NCBI RefSeq assembly: GCF_024112395.2
Contig: NZ_CP078013.2
Location: 1,426,001 to 1,490,000, forward strand
Direction: 5' to 3'
Source of the DNA: Pseudomonas pergaminensis
Lineage (GTDB): Bacteria; Pseudomonadota; Gammaproteobacteria; Pseudomonadales; Pseudomonadaceae
DNA: 64,000 nucleotides
Part shown: positions 17,762 to 35,422 of the stretch, piece after piece
Numbering within the stretch: position 1 is the stretch's first letter
Layout of the letters: each line of letters opens with the position of its first letter
Notes under the pieces: generated by a model
Databases searched by the model: none
What the model was told of the DNA's origin: nothing
The model's input: only the letters and a program-made list of their open reading frames with translations
Made by a program: the position numbers and the translations under genes

Positions 17762-20149
17762 ATGAAACGTCTGCTGCTAACTGCGGTTCTCACCGTATTG
17801 ATGATCGCCGAAGTTCACGCCGAGTCCTTCACTATCTCCGATATTCGCGTCAACGGCCTCCAGCGGGTTTCCGCAGGTAGCGTCTTTGGTGCTTTGCCGT
17901 TGAACGTTGGGGAACAGGCTGATGACCGTCGCCTGGTGGAATCCACTCGTGCGCTGTTCAAAACCGGTTTCTTTCAAGACATCCAACTGGGTCGCGAAGG
18001 TAACGTCCTGGTCATCACCGTGGTCGAGCGACCTTCCGTCGCCAGTATCGAGATCGAAGGCAACAAGGCGATCTCTACTGAAGACCTGATGAAAGGTCTG
18101 AAACAATCCGGCCTGGCCGAAGGCGAGATCTTCCAGCGCGCCACCCTCGAAGGTGTGCGTAACGAGCTGCAACGCCAGTACGTTGCCCAGGGTCGTTATT
18201 CTGCGACCGTGGAAACGGAAGTGGTCCCGCAGCCGCGTAACCGTGTCGGCCTCAAGGTCAACATCAACGAAGGCACCGTGGCGGCGATTCAGCACATCAA
18301 CGTGGTGGGCAATACCAAGTTCGCTGATGACGACCTGATCGACCTGTTCGAACTCAAGACCACCAACTGGCTGTCGTTCTTCAAGAACGATGACAAGTAC
18401 GCCCGTGAAAAACTCTCCGGTGACCTGGAACGCCTGCGTTCCTACTACCTGGACCGTGGCTATATCAATATGGATATCGCTTCGACCCAGGTGTCCATCA
18501 CCCCGGACAAGAAGCACGTCTACATCACCGTCAACGTCAACGAAGGCGAGAAATACAAGGTTCGTGACGTAAAACTGAGCGGCGACCTTAAAGTGCCTGA
18601 AGACCAGGTCAAGGCGCTGTTGCTGGTGCAGAAAGACCAGGTGTTCTCGCGCAAGCTGATGACCACCACTTCCGAACTGATCACCCGCCGCCTGGGTAAC
18701 GAAGGCTATACCTTTGCCAACGTCAATGGCGTACCGACGCCGCACGATGATGACCACACCGTGGACATCACCTTTGTCGTCGACCCGGGCAAGCGTGCCT
18801 ACGTGAACCGTATCAACTTCCGCGGCAACACCAAGTCTGCGGACGAAGTACTGCGTCGTGAAATGCGTCAGATGGAAGGTGGCTGGGCGTCGACCTACCT
18901 GATCGACCAGTCCAAGACCCGTCTCGAGCGCCTGGGCTTCTTCAAGGAAGTCAACGTCGAAACCCCGGCTGTACCGGGTGTGGATGACCAGGTCGACGTG
19001 AACTACGCCGTTGAAGAACAAGCATCGGGTTCCATCACCGCCAGTGTCGGCTTCGCACAGAGCGCCGGTCTGATCCTCGGTGGTTCGATCACCCAGAACA
19101 ACTTCCTGGGTACCGGTAACCGTGTGTCCATCGGCCTGACGCGAAGCGAATACCAGAGCCGATACAACTTCGGTTACACCGACCCCTACTGGACTGCTGA
19201 CGGTGTGAGCCTGGGCTACAACGCCTTCTACCGCACCACCGACTACAAAGACCTCGACGTTGACGTTGCAAGCTATGCGATCGACAGCCTCGGTGCCGGT
19301 GTCAACGTTGGTTACCCGATCAGCGAGACCTCGCGCCTGACCTTCGGCCTGACTGCGCAACAGGATGAGATCAAGACCGGTGTATACACCGTGGACGAAA
19401 TCTTTGACTTCACCCGTCGTGAAGGCGACAAGTTCCTGAACTTCAAGGCGTCTGCCGGCTGGTCCGAGTCGACCCTGAACAAAGGTGTACTGGCTACCCG
19501 TGGTCATTCCCAGAGCTTGACCCTGGAAACCACCACGCCGGGCAGTGACCTGTCGTTCTTCAAGCTCGACTACCGTGGCCAGCTGTTCACGCCGTTGAGC
19601 GACAATTACACCATGCGCCTGCACACCGAGTTGGGCTATGGCGATGGTTATGGTTCCACCAATGGTCTACCGTTCTACGAGAACTACTACGCGGGTGGCT
19701 TCAACTCCGTACGTGGCTTCAAGGACAGCACCTTGGGCCCACGTGGTACACCAAGCCGTGGTGTGGGTGTAACCGGTAACCAGGGTACTGTGGCTGACTC
19801 TGACAATGACCCGCTGCCGTTCGGTGGTAACGTGTTGATCCAGGGTGGTGCGGAGATCCTGTTCCCGCTGCCGTTCGTGAAAGATCAGCGTTCCCTGCGT
19901 ACGTCGGTATTCTGGGACGTGGGTAACGTGTTCGACTCCAAGTGCGAGCAGATCCGTAACCCGAGCGGCGTTAAGTCCGACACACAGTGCAACGACGTGA
20001 GCCTCAGTAACCTGGCAAGCTCCGTGGGTGTGGGTGTGACCTGGGTGACTGCGCTTGGCCCATTGAGCTTTGCTCTGGCCATGCCGATCAAGAAACCGGA
20101 TAACGCTGAAACCCAGATTTTCCAATTCTCCCTCGGCCAGACGTTCTAA
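17762..20149 (+). CDS. bamA: outer membrane protein assembly factor BamA
   Basis: This 795-aa Omp85 protein folds beta-barrel proteins into the outer membrane as the core of the BAM complex. A cleavable signal peptide is clear (MKRLLLTAVLTVLMIAEVHA), followed by five POTRA domains (about 22-420) and a 16-strand barrel. The loop-6 motif VRGF occurs in NSVRGFKDSTLGPRG, and the chain ends in the outer-membrane signature FSLGQTF with terminal Phe. The ATG at 17762 has AAAGGA upstream; the open frame begins 9 codons earlier. skp follows 45 bp downstream. Confidence 0.98.
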   Translation: MKRLLLTAVLTVLMIAEVHAESFTISDIRVNGLQRVSAGSVFGALPLNVGEQADDRRLVESTRALFKTGFFQDIQLGREGNVLVITVVERPSVASIEIEGNKAISTEDLMKGLKQSGLAEGEIFQRATLEGVRNELQRQYVAQGRYSATVETEVVPQPRNRVGLKVNINEGTVAAIQHINVVGNTKFADDDLIDLFELKTTNWLSFFKNDDKYAREKLSGDLERLRSYYLDRGYINMDIASTQVSITPDKKHVYITVNVNEGEKYKVRDVKLSGDLKVPEDQVKALLLVQKDQVFSRKLMTTTSELITRRLGNEGYTFANVNGVPTPHDDDHTVDITFVVDPGKRAYVNRINFRGNTKSADEVLRREMRQMEGGWASTYLIDQSKTRLERLGFFKEVNVETPAVPGVDDQVDVNYAVEEQASGSITASVGFAQSAGLILGGSITQNNFLGTGNRVSIGLTRSEYQSRYNFGYTDPYWTADGVSLGYNAFYRTTDYKDLDVDVASYAIDSLGAGVNVGYPISETSRLTFGLTAQQDEIKTGVYTVDEIFDFTRREGDKFLNFKASAGWSESTLNKGVLATRGHSQSLTLETTTPGSDLSFFKLDYRGQLFTPLSDNYTMRLHTELGYGDGYGSTNGLPFYENYYAGGFNSVRGFKDSTLGPRGTPSRGVGVTGNQGTVADSDNDPLPFGGNVLIQGGAEILFPLPFVKDQRSLRTSVFWDVGNVFDSKCEQIRNPSGVKSDTQCNDVSLSNLASSVGVGVTWVTALGPLSFALAMPIKKPDNAETQIFQFSLGQTF

Positions 20150-20194
20150 GCGTCTGACCCAAGATAACGACAACGGATTCTGTAGGAGTACATC

Positions 20195-20698
20195 GTGCGT
20201 AAGTTGACTCAATTGGTTCTGCTGGCAACCGTGCTGGTAGCGACCCCGGCCTTCGCCGAAATGAAAATCGCCGTGCTGAACTATCAGATGGCCCTGCTGG
20301 AATCCGATGCGGCCAAGAAGTACGCCGTGGACGCCGAGAAGAAGTTCGGTCCGCAACTGACCAAGCTCAAGACCCTGGAAAGCAGCGCCAAGGGCATCCA
20401 GGACCGCCTGGTTGCCGGTGGCGACAAGATGCAGCAAGGCGAGCGCGAGCGTCTGGAGCTTGAATTCAAGCAAAAGGCCCGTGACTACCAGTTCCAGTCC
20501 AAGGAGCTGAACGAAGCCAAGGCTGTTGCTGACCGTGAAATGCTGAAACAGCTGAAGCCGAAACTCGACAGCGCTGTGGAAGAAGTCATCAAGAAAGGTG
20601 CCTTTGACCTGGTGTTTGAGCGTGGCGCTGTAATCGACGTCAAGCCTCAATACGACATCACCCGCCAGGTGATCGAGCGCATGAACCAGCTGAAGTAA
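20195..20698 (+). CDS. skp: periplasmic chaperone Skp (OmpH)
   Basis: This 167-aa trimeric 'jellyfish' chaperone carries unfolded outer-membrane proteins across the periplasm to BamA. The start is GTG at 20195, well placed after TAGGAG. A signal peptide MRKLTQLVLLATVLVATPAFA is followed by the strand EMKIAVLNYQMALL, long charged coiled-coil arms (about 55-125) and a C-terminal strand. It sits between bamA and lpxD (3-bp gap to lpxD), the conserved envelope-biogenesis order. Confidence 0.96.
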   Translation: MRKLTQLVLLATVLVATPAFAEMKIAVLNYQMALLESDAAKKYAVDAEKKFGPQLTKLKTLESSAKGIQDRLVAGGDKMQQGERERLELEFKQKARDYQFQSKELNEAKAVADREMLKQLKPKLDSAVEEVIKKGAFDLVFERGAVIDVKPQYDITRQVIERMNQLK

Positions 20699-20701
20699 GC
20701 C

Positions 20702-21757
20702 ATGACCGCGACTATCAGGCTCGGCGAGTTGGCCGAGTTCCTGGGGGCCACCTTGCGTGGCTCCCCGGAGAAAGAAATTACTGGGCTAGCCACCTTGCAG
20801 GAGGCTGGCCCAGCTCAGTTGAGCTTCCTCGCAAACCCCCAATACCGTAAATACCTGGTCGACAGCCAAGCCGCAGCCGTGTTGCTGAAAGCTGCTGACG
20901 CCGAAGGGTTTGCCGGGGATGCGCTGGTGGTGCCTGACCCCTACCTGGCTTATGCGCGGGTGTCGCACCTGTTCGATCCCAAGCCCAAGGCCGCCAGCGG
21001 TATTCATCCGTCTGCGGTGATCGCCGATGATGCCCAGGTTGACCCTGCGGCCAGCGTCGGCGCCTTTGCGGTGATCGAGAGCGGCGCACGCATTGGGGCG
21101 GGTGTCACCGTGGGTGCCCATTGCTTTATCGGCGCGCGCTGTGAGATTGGCGCAGACGGTTGGCTGGCACCGCGCGTGACCCTGTACCACGATGTGCGTA
21201 TCGGTGAGCGCGTCGTCATCCAGTCGGGTGCCGTGATCGGCGGTGAAGGTTTTGGCTTTGCCAATGCCAAGGGCATCTGGAACAAGATTGCCCAGGTCGG
21301 CGGCGTACTGATCGGCGACGACGTGGAAATTGGCGTGAACACGGCTGTCGATCGCGGGGCCCTGGCCGATACCGTGATCGGTAACGGTGTGAAGCTCGAC
21401 AACCAGATCCAGATCGCCCACAACGTACAGATTGGCGATCACACCGCCATGGCGGCGTGCGTGGGTATCTCCGGCAGCACCAAGATCGGCAAGCACTGCA
21501 TGCTCGCCGGTGGCGTTGGGCTGGTGGGGCATATCGAAATTTGCGACAACGTTTTCATCACCGGCATGACCATGGTCACCCACTCGATTACCGAGCCCGG
21601 GGCCTATTCGTCCGGTACCGCCATGCAGCCTGCGGCTGAATGGCGCAAGAGTGCAGCACGGTTGAGGCAGCTCGACGACATGGCTCGACGCCTCAAACAG
21701 CTGGAAAAGCGTGTTGGGGACGTGACCCCTGGCGGTAATGCTTCATCAGAAGGCTGA
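20702..21757 (+). CDS. lpxD: UDP-3-O-(3-hydroxyacyl)glucosamine N-acyltransferase
   Basis: This 351-aa enzyme adds the second 3-hydroxyacyl chain (N-linked) in lipid A synthesis. The N-terminal uridine-binding domain ([27 protein letters not shown]) is followed by a left-handed beta-helix of hexapeptide repeats ([13 protein letters not shown] onward) containing the catalytic His region [25 protein letters not shown]-terminal helix ([19 protein letters not shown]) closes the trimer. It is co-directional with skp (3-bp gap). The following 111-bp gap contains a CCGCTAG/CTAGCGG inverted repeat (21785-21815). Confidence 0.98.
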   Translation: MTATIRLGELAEFLGATLRGSPEKEITGLATLQEAGPAQLSFLANPQYRKYLVDSQAAAVLLKAADAEGFAGDALVVPDPYLAYARVSHLFDPKPKAASGIHPSAVIADDAQVDPAASVGAFAVIESGARIGAGVTVGAHCFIGARCEIGADGWLAPRVTLYHDVRIGERVVIQSGAVIGGEGFGFANAKGIWNKIAQVGGVLIGDDVEIGVNTAVDRGALADTVIGNGVKLDNQIQIAHNVQIGDHTAMAACVGISGSTKIGKHCMLAGGVGLVGHIEICDNVFITGMTMVTHSITEPGAYSSGTAMQPAAEWRKSAARLRQLDDMARRLKQLEKRVGDVTPGGNASSEG

Positions 21758-21868
21758 TACCATTTCCATATCAAGTGTGCACAGCCGCTAGACTGCCTCC
21801 TTGATTTGCTAGCGGGGCGTGCTTTTAGTTCGCCCGCCCCCAATCTTTATTACAGGCTTCCCCCCGAA

Positions 21869-22309
21869 ATGATGGACATCAACGAGATTCGCGAATACCT
21901 GCCTCACCGTTACCCGTTCCTGTTGGTGGACCGTGTAGTGGACCTCAACGTCGAGGAAAAGCGCATTCGTGCCTATAAGAATGTCAGCATCAACGAACCG
22001 TTCTTCAACGGTCACTTTCCCGCGCATCCAATCATGCCGGGCGTGTTGATCATCGAAGCGATGGCCCAGGCTGCCGGTATCCTTGGTTTCAAAATGCTCG
22101 ACCTCAAGCCTGCCGACGGCACGCTTTACTATTTCGTGGGCTCCGACAAGTTGCGTTTCCGCAACCCGGTGACCCCGGGTGACCAGTTGATCCTGGAAGC
22201 CAAGTTCATCAGCTGCAAGCGCCAGATCTGGAAGTTCGAATGCCAGGCCTCGGTGGACGGCAAGCCGGTGTGCTCCGCCGAGATCATCTGTGCGGAACGC
22301 AAACTATGA
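21869..22309 (+). CDS. fabZ: 3-hydroxyacyl-[ACP] dehydratase FabZ
   Basis: This 146-aa hot-dog-fold dehydratase of type II fatty acid synthesis removes water from 3-hydroxyacyl-ACP; it competes with LpxA for the same precursor pool. Catalytic His is in [21 protein letters not shown] with the following Glu on the central helix. There are tandem ATG codons (21869 and 21872, [21 protein letters not shown]). The family N-terminus fits these, not the earlier in-frame alternative start at 21806. The stop overlaps the lpxA start (ATGA). Confidence 0.98.
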
Positions 22310-23082
22310 GTTTGATTGACCCTCGCGCAATCATCGATCCGTCGGCCGTTCTGGCCGCCGACGTTGAGGTCGGCCCCTGGTCGATCATCGGCGCAGGTGT
22401 GGAAATCGGCGAGGGGACTGTCATCGGGCCGCACGTGATCCTCAAGGGTCCGACCCGCATTGGCAAACACAATCGCATCTACCAGTTCTCCTCGGTAGGC
22501 GAAGACACCCCGGACATGAAGTACAAGGGTGAAGAGACACGCCTGGTAATCGGTGATCACAACATCATCCGTGAAGGCGTGACCATTCACCGTGGCACTG
22601 TGCAGGACCGGGCCGAGACCACGCTGGGTGATCACAACCTGGTCATGGCCTATGCCCATATCGGTCACGACAGCGTCATTGGCAACCACTGCATCCTGGT
22701 CAACAACACCGCGTTGGCGGGCCATGTGCACGTTGACGATTGGGCGATCCTGTCCGGGTTCACCCTGGTGCATCAGTACTGCCATATCGGCGCCCACAGC
22801 TTTTCCGGCATGGGCACTGCCATCGGCAAGGATGTTCCGGCGTTCGTTACGGTATTCGGCAACCCGGCCGAAGCCCGCAGCATGAACTTCGAAGGCATGC
22901 GCCGTCGCGGGTTCAGCGAAGACGCGATCCACGCCCTGCGCCGTGCCTACAAGGTGGTTTATCGTCAAGGGCTCACGGTCGACCAGGCGTTGACTCAACT
23001 GGCCGAGCCGGCAGCGCTGTTCCCGGAAGTCGCGGTGTTCCGCGACTCGATCCAGGCGTCGACTCGCGGCATCACCCGCTAA
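22306..23082 (+). CDS. lpxA: acyl-ACP:UDP-N-acetylglucosamine O-acyltransferase
   Basis: This 258-aa trimeric acyltransferase performs the first step of lipid A synthesis. The hexapeptide beta-helix starts at [20 protein letters not shown]. The catalytic His region is [20 protein letters not shown] followed by [10 protein letters not shown], and the C-terminal helical domain begins [15 protein letters not shown]. The chain ruler residues that set C10 versus C14 selectivity cannot be called by eye. It is translationally coupled to fabZ (4-bp overlap) and 2 bp from lpxB. Confidence 0.98.
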
Positions 23083-23084
23083 TC

Positions 23085-24224
23085 ATGGCTAATCTGCGTA
23101 TCGCGCTGGTGGCCGGGGAAGCTTCCGGCGACATTCTGGGCGCAGGCCTTATGCGGGCCCTCAAGGCCCAGCACCCGGCGGTGGAATTCATCGGTGTCGG
23201 CGGCCCGCTGATGCAGGCTGAAGGGCTCACCTCCTACTTCCCCATGGAGCGTCTGTCGGTCATGGGGCTGGTCGAGGTGCTGGGTCGCCTGCGCGAGTTG
23301 TTGGCCCGTCGCAAGCTGCTGATCCAGACCTTGATCGAAGAAAAGCCCGATGTGTTCATCGGCATCGACGCGCCGGACTTCACCCTCAATATCGAACTCA
23401 AACTGCGCCAGGCCGGCATCAAGACCGTGCACTACGTCAGCCCGTCCGTCTGGGCGTGGCGGCAGAAGCGCGTGCTCAAGATCCGCGAGGGCTGCGACCT
23501 GATGCTGACCTTGCTGCCGTTCGAGGCCCGGTTCTACGAAGAAAAGGGCGTGCCGGTGCGGTTTGTCGGGCATACCCTGGCCGACGCGATTCCCCTGCAG
23601 GCTGATCGCGCGGCCGCGCGTGCCGAGCTGGGCTTGCCCGACGGCCCGCTGGTCGCGCTGATGCCTGGCAGCCGTGGTGGCGAAGTGGGGCGACTGGCCT
23701 CGGTGTTTTTCGATGCTGCCGAACGTCTGCTGGCCTTGAAGCCGGGCATACGTTTCGTGCTGCCTTGCGCCAGCCCGCAACGTCGCGCGCAGATCGAAAC
23801 ACTGCTGGAAGGTCGCAACCTGCCGTTGACCTTGCTCGATGGTCAGTCACACCTGGCCCTGGCCGCCTGTGATGCGGTGCTGATCGCCTCGGGTACGGCC
23901 ACTCTGGAAGCCTTGCTGTACAAGCGCCCGATGGTGGTGGCCTACCGCCTGGCGCCGCTGACCTTCTGGATCCTCAAGCGCATGGTCAAAAGCCCTTACA
24001 TCTCCCTGCCCAACCTGCTGGCCCAGCGCCTGTTGGTGCCGGAGTTGTTGCAGGACGATGCAACGCCCGAGGCCCTGGCGCAAACTTTACTACCCTTGAT
24101 CGACGGCGGCGAAGAACAGACCCGCGGCTTCGACGACATCCACCGCACCCTGCGTCGTGATGCGTCGAACCAGGCAGCCGACGCCGTATTGACCCTGATC
24201 GGCAAGCAACAGGAAGCCTTATGA
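23085..24224 (+). CDS. lpxB: lipid-A-disaccharide synthase
   Basis: This 379-aa GT19 glycosyltransferase condenses UDP-2,3-diacylglucosamine with lipid X to form the lipid A disaccharide at the inner leaflet. It has [16 protein letters not shown] near the N-terminus, [29 protein letters not shown], and the nucleotide-sugar domain with MPGSRGGEV and [21 protein letters not shown]. The ATG at 23085 follows the lpxA stop; the stop overlaps rnhB by 4 bp. Confidence 0.98.
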   Translation: MANLRIALVAGEASGDILGAGLMRALKAQHPAVEFIGVGGPLMQAEGLTSYFPMERLSVMGLVEVLGRLRELLARRKLLIQTLIEEKPDVFIGIDAPDFTLNIELKLRQAGIKTVHYVSPSVWAWRQKRVLKIREGCDLMLTLLPFEARFYEEKGVPVRFVGHTLADAIPLQADRAAARAELGLPDGPLVALMPGSRGGEVGRLASVFFDAAERLLALKPGIRFVLPCASPQRRAQIETLLEGRNLPLTLLDGQSHLALAACDAVLIASGTATLEALLYKRPMVVAYRLAPLTFWILKRMVKSPYISLPNLLAQRLLVPELLQDDATPEALAQTLLPLIDGGEEQTRGFDDIHRTLRRDASNQAADAVLTLIGKQQEAL

Positions 24225-24853
24225 CGACGCAGATGGGCCTGGATTTCAGCCTGGTTGCCGAAGCCCACGAACTGGTGGCCGGTGTTGACGAAGTCGGGCG
24301 CGGGCCTTTGTGCGGCGCCGTGGTCACGGCGGCAGTGATCCTCGATCCAAACCGCCCGATCCTCGGTCTCAACGACTCGAAGAAACTCACCGAAGCGCGC
24401 CGCGAAAAACTCTACGACGAGATCTGTGAGAAAGCCCTGAGCTGGCATATCGCCCGGGCTGAAGTTGAAGAAATCGACCAGCTGAACATTTTGCACGCCA
24501 CCATGCTGGCCATGCAGCGTGCAGTCGAGGGGCTGCACATCACCCCGAAAATGGCGATGATCGACGGTAACCGCTGCCCCAAGCTTGCCATGCCTTCCGA
24601 GGCGGTGGTCAAGGGTGATAGCAAGGTGCCTGCCATCGCCGCCGCGTCAATCCTGGCCAAAGTCAGTCGTGACCGGGAAATGGCTGCGTTCGAATTGATC
24701 TACCCCGGCTACGGCATCGGCGGTCATAAAGGCTACCCGACGCCCGTTCATCTGGAAGCCCTGGCTCGCCTTGGCCCGACGCCGATCCACCGCCGCTCGT
24801 TCGCCCCAGTGCGCCAGGCTTACGAGCTGCGCGAGAGCTTCAGCGAGGTTTAG
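24221..24853 (+). CDS. rnhB: ribonuclease HII
   Basis: This 210-aa nuclease removes ribonucleotides misincorporated into DNA and RNA from hybrids. Catalytic acidic residues sit in [15 protein letters not shown] (Asp-Glu) and in MIDGN; the GRG(P) motif reads the ribonucleotide 2'-OH. The start ATG overlaps the lpxB stop. It is followed 76 bp later by the replicative polymerase dnaE, a common adjacency. Confidence 0.98.
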   Translation: MTTQMGLDFSLVAEAHELVAGVDEVGRGPLCGAVVTAAVILDPNRPILGLNDSKKLTEARREKLYDEICEKALSWHIARAEVEEIDQLNILHATMLAMQRAVEGLHITPKMAMIDGNRCPKLAMPSEAVVKGDSKVPAIAAASILAKVSRDREMAAFELIYPGYGIGGHKGYPTPVHLEALARLGPTPIHRRSFAPVRQAYELRESFSEV

Positions 24854-24878
24854 TCGCAAGGCTGATGTTTTTGCCAAG

Positions 24879-24902
24879 GCCCGGTACAATCCGGGCCTTG
24901 TT
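24879..24902 (+). terminator. hairpin between rnhB and dnaE
   Basis: AAGGCCCGG/CCGGGCCTT stem (loop tacaat) followed by GTTGT. The U-tract is poor. The loop together with its flank also reads as a TACAAT -10-like element, so it may serve both units. Confidence 0.4.
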
Positions 24903-24929
24903 GTCTCCACGTTTCTAGACAGGATCACT

Positions 24930-28451
<3,522 letters not shown>

Positions 28452-28580
28452 CGGTCAGAGATGTCTGATCTCGACTAAACATTTAATCTCGACCTAAACG
28501 CGCCTCTCCCTTAAGGTAGGGCGCGAATAGACAACCGGCTGGCCAGGCACGCCCTGGCCGTCGACCCAAGACGGACGCTT

Positions 28581-29528
28581 ATGAACCCGAATTTTCTTGA
28601 TTTCGAACAGCCGATCGCTGACCTGCAAGCCAAGATTGAAGAACTGCGCCTGGTCGGCAATGACAATTCGCTGAACATCGGCGATGAGATCGCTCGCCTG
28701 CAAGACAAGAGCAGCACGCTCACCGAAGACATCTTCGGCAAGCTGACCAGCTGGCAGATTGCGCGCCTGGCCCGCCACCCGCGCCGTCCCTATACCCTGG
28801 ACTACATTCAGCACATCTTCACCGAGTTCGAAGAGCTGCATGGCGACCGCCACTTCTCCGACGACGCGGCCATCGTGGGCGGTATCGCTCGCCTGGACGA
28901 CCAGCCGGTGATGGTGATCGGTCACCAGAAGGGCCGTGAAGTGCGCGAGAAAGTCCGCCGCAACTTCGGCATGCCGCGCCCGGAAGGCTACCGCAAGGCT
29001 TGCCGACTGATGGAAATGGCCGAGCGCTTCAAGATGCCAATCCTGACCTTCATCGATACCCCGGGCGCCTACCCAGGTATCGACGCAGAAGAGCGCAACC
29101 AGAGCGAGGCTATCGCCTGGAACCTGCGCGTCATGTCCCGCCTGAAAACCCCGATCATCGCCACTGTGATTGGTGAAGGTGGTTCCGGTGGTGCGCTGGC
29201 CATCGGCGTCTGCGACCAGTTGAACATGCTGCAATATTCGACCTACGCGGTGATCTCGCCGGAAGGTTGCGCCTCGATCCTGTGGAAAACCGCCGAAAAG
29301 GCACCAGATGCTGCCGAAGCCATGGGCATCACCGCTGATCGCCTCAAAGGCCTGGGTATCGTGGACAAAGTGATCGCCGAGCCTTTGGGCGGCGCCCACC
29401 GTGACCCGGCTGCTGCGGCGGCGACTATCCGCGCCGAGCTGGGCTCGCAACTGGCAATGCTCAAGAAGCTGGATAACGACGCGCTGCTGGCCCGTCGTTA
29501 TGAGCGCCTGATGAGCTACGGTCTGTAA
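28581..29528 (+). CDS. accA: acetyl-CoA carboxylase carboxyltransferase subunit alpha
   Basis: This 315-aa subunit pairs with AccD to transfer carboxyl from carboxybiotin to acetyl-CoA, forming malonyl-CoA. It shows the crotonase-like oxyanion regions [26 protein letters not shown] and [13 protein letters not shown], and the N-terminal coiled helix ([18 protein letters not shown]). It lies in a unit with dnaE upstream (129-bp gap) and tilS downstream, separated from tilS by a REP cluster. Confidence 0.98.
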   Translation: MNPNFLDFEQPIADLQAKIEELRLVGNDNSLNIGDEIARLQDKSSTLTEDIFGKLTSWQIARLARHPRRPYTLDYIQHIFTEFEELHGDRHFSDDAAIVGGIARLDDQPVMVIGHQKGREVREKVRRNFGMPRPEGYRKACRLMEMAERFKMPILTFIDTPGAYPGIDAEERNQSEAIAWNLRVMSRLKTPIIATVIGEGGSGGALAIGVCDQLNMLQYSTYAVISPEGCASILWKTAEKAPDAAEAMGITADRLKGLGIVDKVIAEPLGGAHRDPAAAAATIRAELGSQLAMLKKLDNDALLARRYERLMSYGL

Positions 29529-29543
29529 GACCCAGCAATACCC

Positions 29544-29667
29544 AATGTGGGAGCCGGCTTGTGTGGGAGCTGGCTTGCCTGCGATAGCATCACCTCGGTG
29601 CAACTGCAAAACCGAGGCGCCTGCATCGCGGGCAAGCCACGCTCCCACACAAGCCCGCTCCCACATT
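29544..29667. repeat. nested double-REP hairpin between accA and tilS
   Basis: Each arm holds two REP cores in series. The outer arms (29544-29569 and 29642-29667) match with one mismatch, and the inner arms (GCTGGCTTGCCTGCGAT / ATCGCGGGCAAGCCACGC) pair imperfectly, giving one long cruciform-capable structure. Confidence 0.85.
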
Positions 29668-29719
29668 TGCTTTGTGTATGCTTGGCTAACGTATTCCAGA
29701 TTTGCGGCGGTAACCTGTG

Positions 29720-31039
29720 ATGAAAACATCTCTTCCCGCCAAACTCCTGCAAGCTCTGTCACCCTGGCGCAACGCCCCGGCCTGGCACATCGCATTCTCC
29801 GGTGGCCTTGATTCCACCGTCTTGCTGCATCTCCTGGCCCATCTGGCCAACACCGAAACCCTGCCCCCCCTCAACGCTGTCCATGTCCACCATGGCCTGC
29901 AAGCTGCCGCCGACGTGTGGCCTGCTCACTGCCAGTCGATCTGCGACGCCCTCGGCCTGCCGTTGCGCGTGATGCGCGTGCAGGTACAACCTGGCGCCAG
30001 CCTTGAACGTGCTGCCCGTGACGCGCGTTACCAGGCATTCACCGAGGTGACCGGGGCAGGGCAGGTGTTGTTGACGGGCCAGCATCGCGATGATCAAGCG
30101 GAAACCTTGTTATTCCGCCTATTGCGCGGGGCGGGTGTACGCGGTCTGGCGGCGATCCCGGCGCAGCGTCCTTTGGCCGGTGGCTACCTGGTACGACCGT
30201 TGCTCGATGTATCCCGCGAAGCATTGGAGGCGTATGCCCACGAGCATCAACTCAAATGGATTGAGGATCCTTCCAACGCCGATCCGCGGTTCTCCCGTAA
30301 TTACCTGCGTCACCGCGTGTTTCCTGCGTTGACGGCGCGCTGGCCCCAGGCTGTTGCCAACCTGGGCCGCACCGCCGAGCACCTGAGTGAGGCGCAGGGG
30401 TTGTTGGAAGAGTTGGCACAGTTGGACCTGCGTGCTGCCGGCCAGGCTTCGCCATTTCCCTGGCTGCACCTGCCGTCCTTGGCACTTGCGCCGCTGTGCG
30501 AGCTGTCCGACGCCCGCCAACGCAATGCCCTGCGCCATTGGCTGGCGCCACTGACCCGCTTGCCCGACAGCGACCACTGGGCCGGTTGGCACTCCCTGCG
30601 TGACGCCAAGGGCGATGCACAGCCCCTATGGCGCTTGGCCGACGGCGAGTTGCACCGGTGTGGCCAGCGCATCTGGTGGCTGCCGTCTACAGGATCGGAA
30701 TTTTCCGACGCAGCGGTGAGCTGGCCCGATCCGCAAAACCCACTAGAGTTACCCGGCAATGGTCAGCTAAAGCTGATTGGCGAGGCGCCTGAAGGTCCGC
30801 TGCAGATTCGCTACCGCCAGGGTGGCGAAATCATCGATGTGCCAGGTCGCGGTCGGCGTGACTTGAAGCGCCTGCTTAACGAAAGTGGCTTGCCAGGCTT
30901 CGTCCGTGGCAGATTGCCGCTGCTGTACCAAGGCCAGCAATTGCTGGGTGCGCCCAGCCTCGCGGGACTCTGGCCTGCACCGAGTGATGACTGGCATTTA
31001 CATTGGATGCCACAGACCTGCGATCAAGGTTTGAGCTGA
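29720..31039 (+). CDS. tilS: tRNA(Ile)-lysidine synthase
   Basis: This 439-aa PP-loop ATPase converts C34 of tRNA-Ile(CAU) to lysidine so that it reads AUA. The N-terminal adenylation domain has the PP-loop FSGGLDSTVLLH (SGGxDS at 27-32), TGQHRDDQAETLLFRLLRGAG and the RPLLDVSREALE region. A middle substrate-binding domain and a C-terminal TilS_C domain (YRQGGEIIDVPGRGRRDLKRLLNESGLP) complete the long form. The start is ATG 29720; a GTG three bases upstream is in frame too. Confidence 0.97.
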   Translation: MKTSLPAKLLQALSPWRNAPAWHIAFSGGLDSTVLLHLLAHLANTETLPPLNAVHVHHGLQAAADVWPAHCQSICDALGLPLRVMRVQVQPGASLERAARDARYQAFTEVTGAGQVLLTGQHRDDQAETLLFRLLRGAGVRGLAAIPAQRPLAGGYLVRPLLDVSREALEAYAHEHQLKWIEDPSNADPRFSRNYLRHRVFPALTARWPQAVANLGRTAEHLSEAQGLLEELAQLDLRAAGQASPFPWLHLPSLALAPLCELSDARQRNALRHWLAPLTRLPDSDHWAGWHSLRDAKGDAQPLWRLADGELHRCGQRIWWLPSTGSEFSDAAVSWPDPQNPLELPGNGQLKLIGEAPEGPLQIRYRQGGEIIDVPGRGRRDLKRLLNESGLPGFVRGRLPLLYQGQQLLGAPSLAGLWPAPSDDWHLHWMPQTCDQGLS

Positions 31040-31291
31040 TAGAGCCTTTCCGGTAGACTACGCTCCCTTCTTGATACAACTTCTGTGGATTCGACTGAAT
31101 CGCAGCAGTTGCCGATTACCAAGCAGTCTTTGCTGGGCGATTCCAAAAAATGTGTAGCGATCAACGTACCGGTGCTTCATTGCTGGTCTGTCACCACGCG
31201 GCGGTTTTTTTGAAAGGTGCACTGTGATTAATGCAGGTGATCGGGGGCTTCGGCCTTCCTTCGCTTTCCCCGGCGGCTCGGACCGCTTTAA

Positions 31292-33795
<2,504 letters not shown>

Positions 33796-33830
33796 GCTTC
33801 GTTTCTCCGGTAGAATTTCCCACGCTTTAC

Positions 33831-35242
<1,412 letters not shown>

Positions 35243-35331
35243 TCGCTACGTGGTAAAAATGGTAAAAGGTCGGCGGATTGCGTCGGAAAACTCACGACAG
35301 TGTGTAATTCGACGCTAATCTGATGGCTATC

Positions 35332-35364
35332 AAGCACAAGCCTGGTTTTTCCAGGCTTCGTGCT
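35332..35364 (+). terminator. eno-ftsB intergenic hairpin lacking a U-tract
   Basis: AAGCCTGG/CCAGGCTT stem closed by a T5 loop, extended by outer AGCAC/GTGCT. It is strong, but no T-run follows, so it may be a processing or mRNA 3'-protection element for the abundant eno transcript. Confidence 0.5.
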
Positions 35365-35422
35365 ATCAGTTGCTGCAAAAGTTTTGCATGGCGGTCTTTT
35401 TTCACTGGATACCCGATATTCG

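Noticed and set aside
17777..19624. Long minus-strand open frame opposite bamA (615 codons)
   Set aside because: Antisense shadow of a fully conserved gene; composition is that of high-GC third-position mirroring, with no family motifs.
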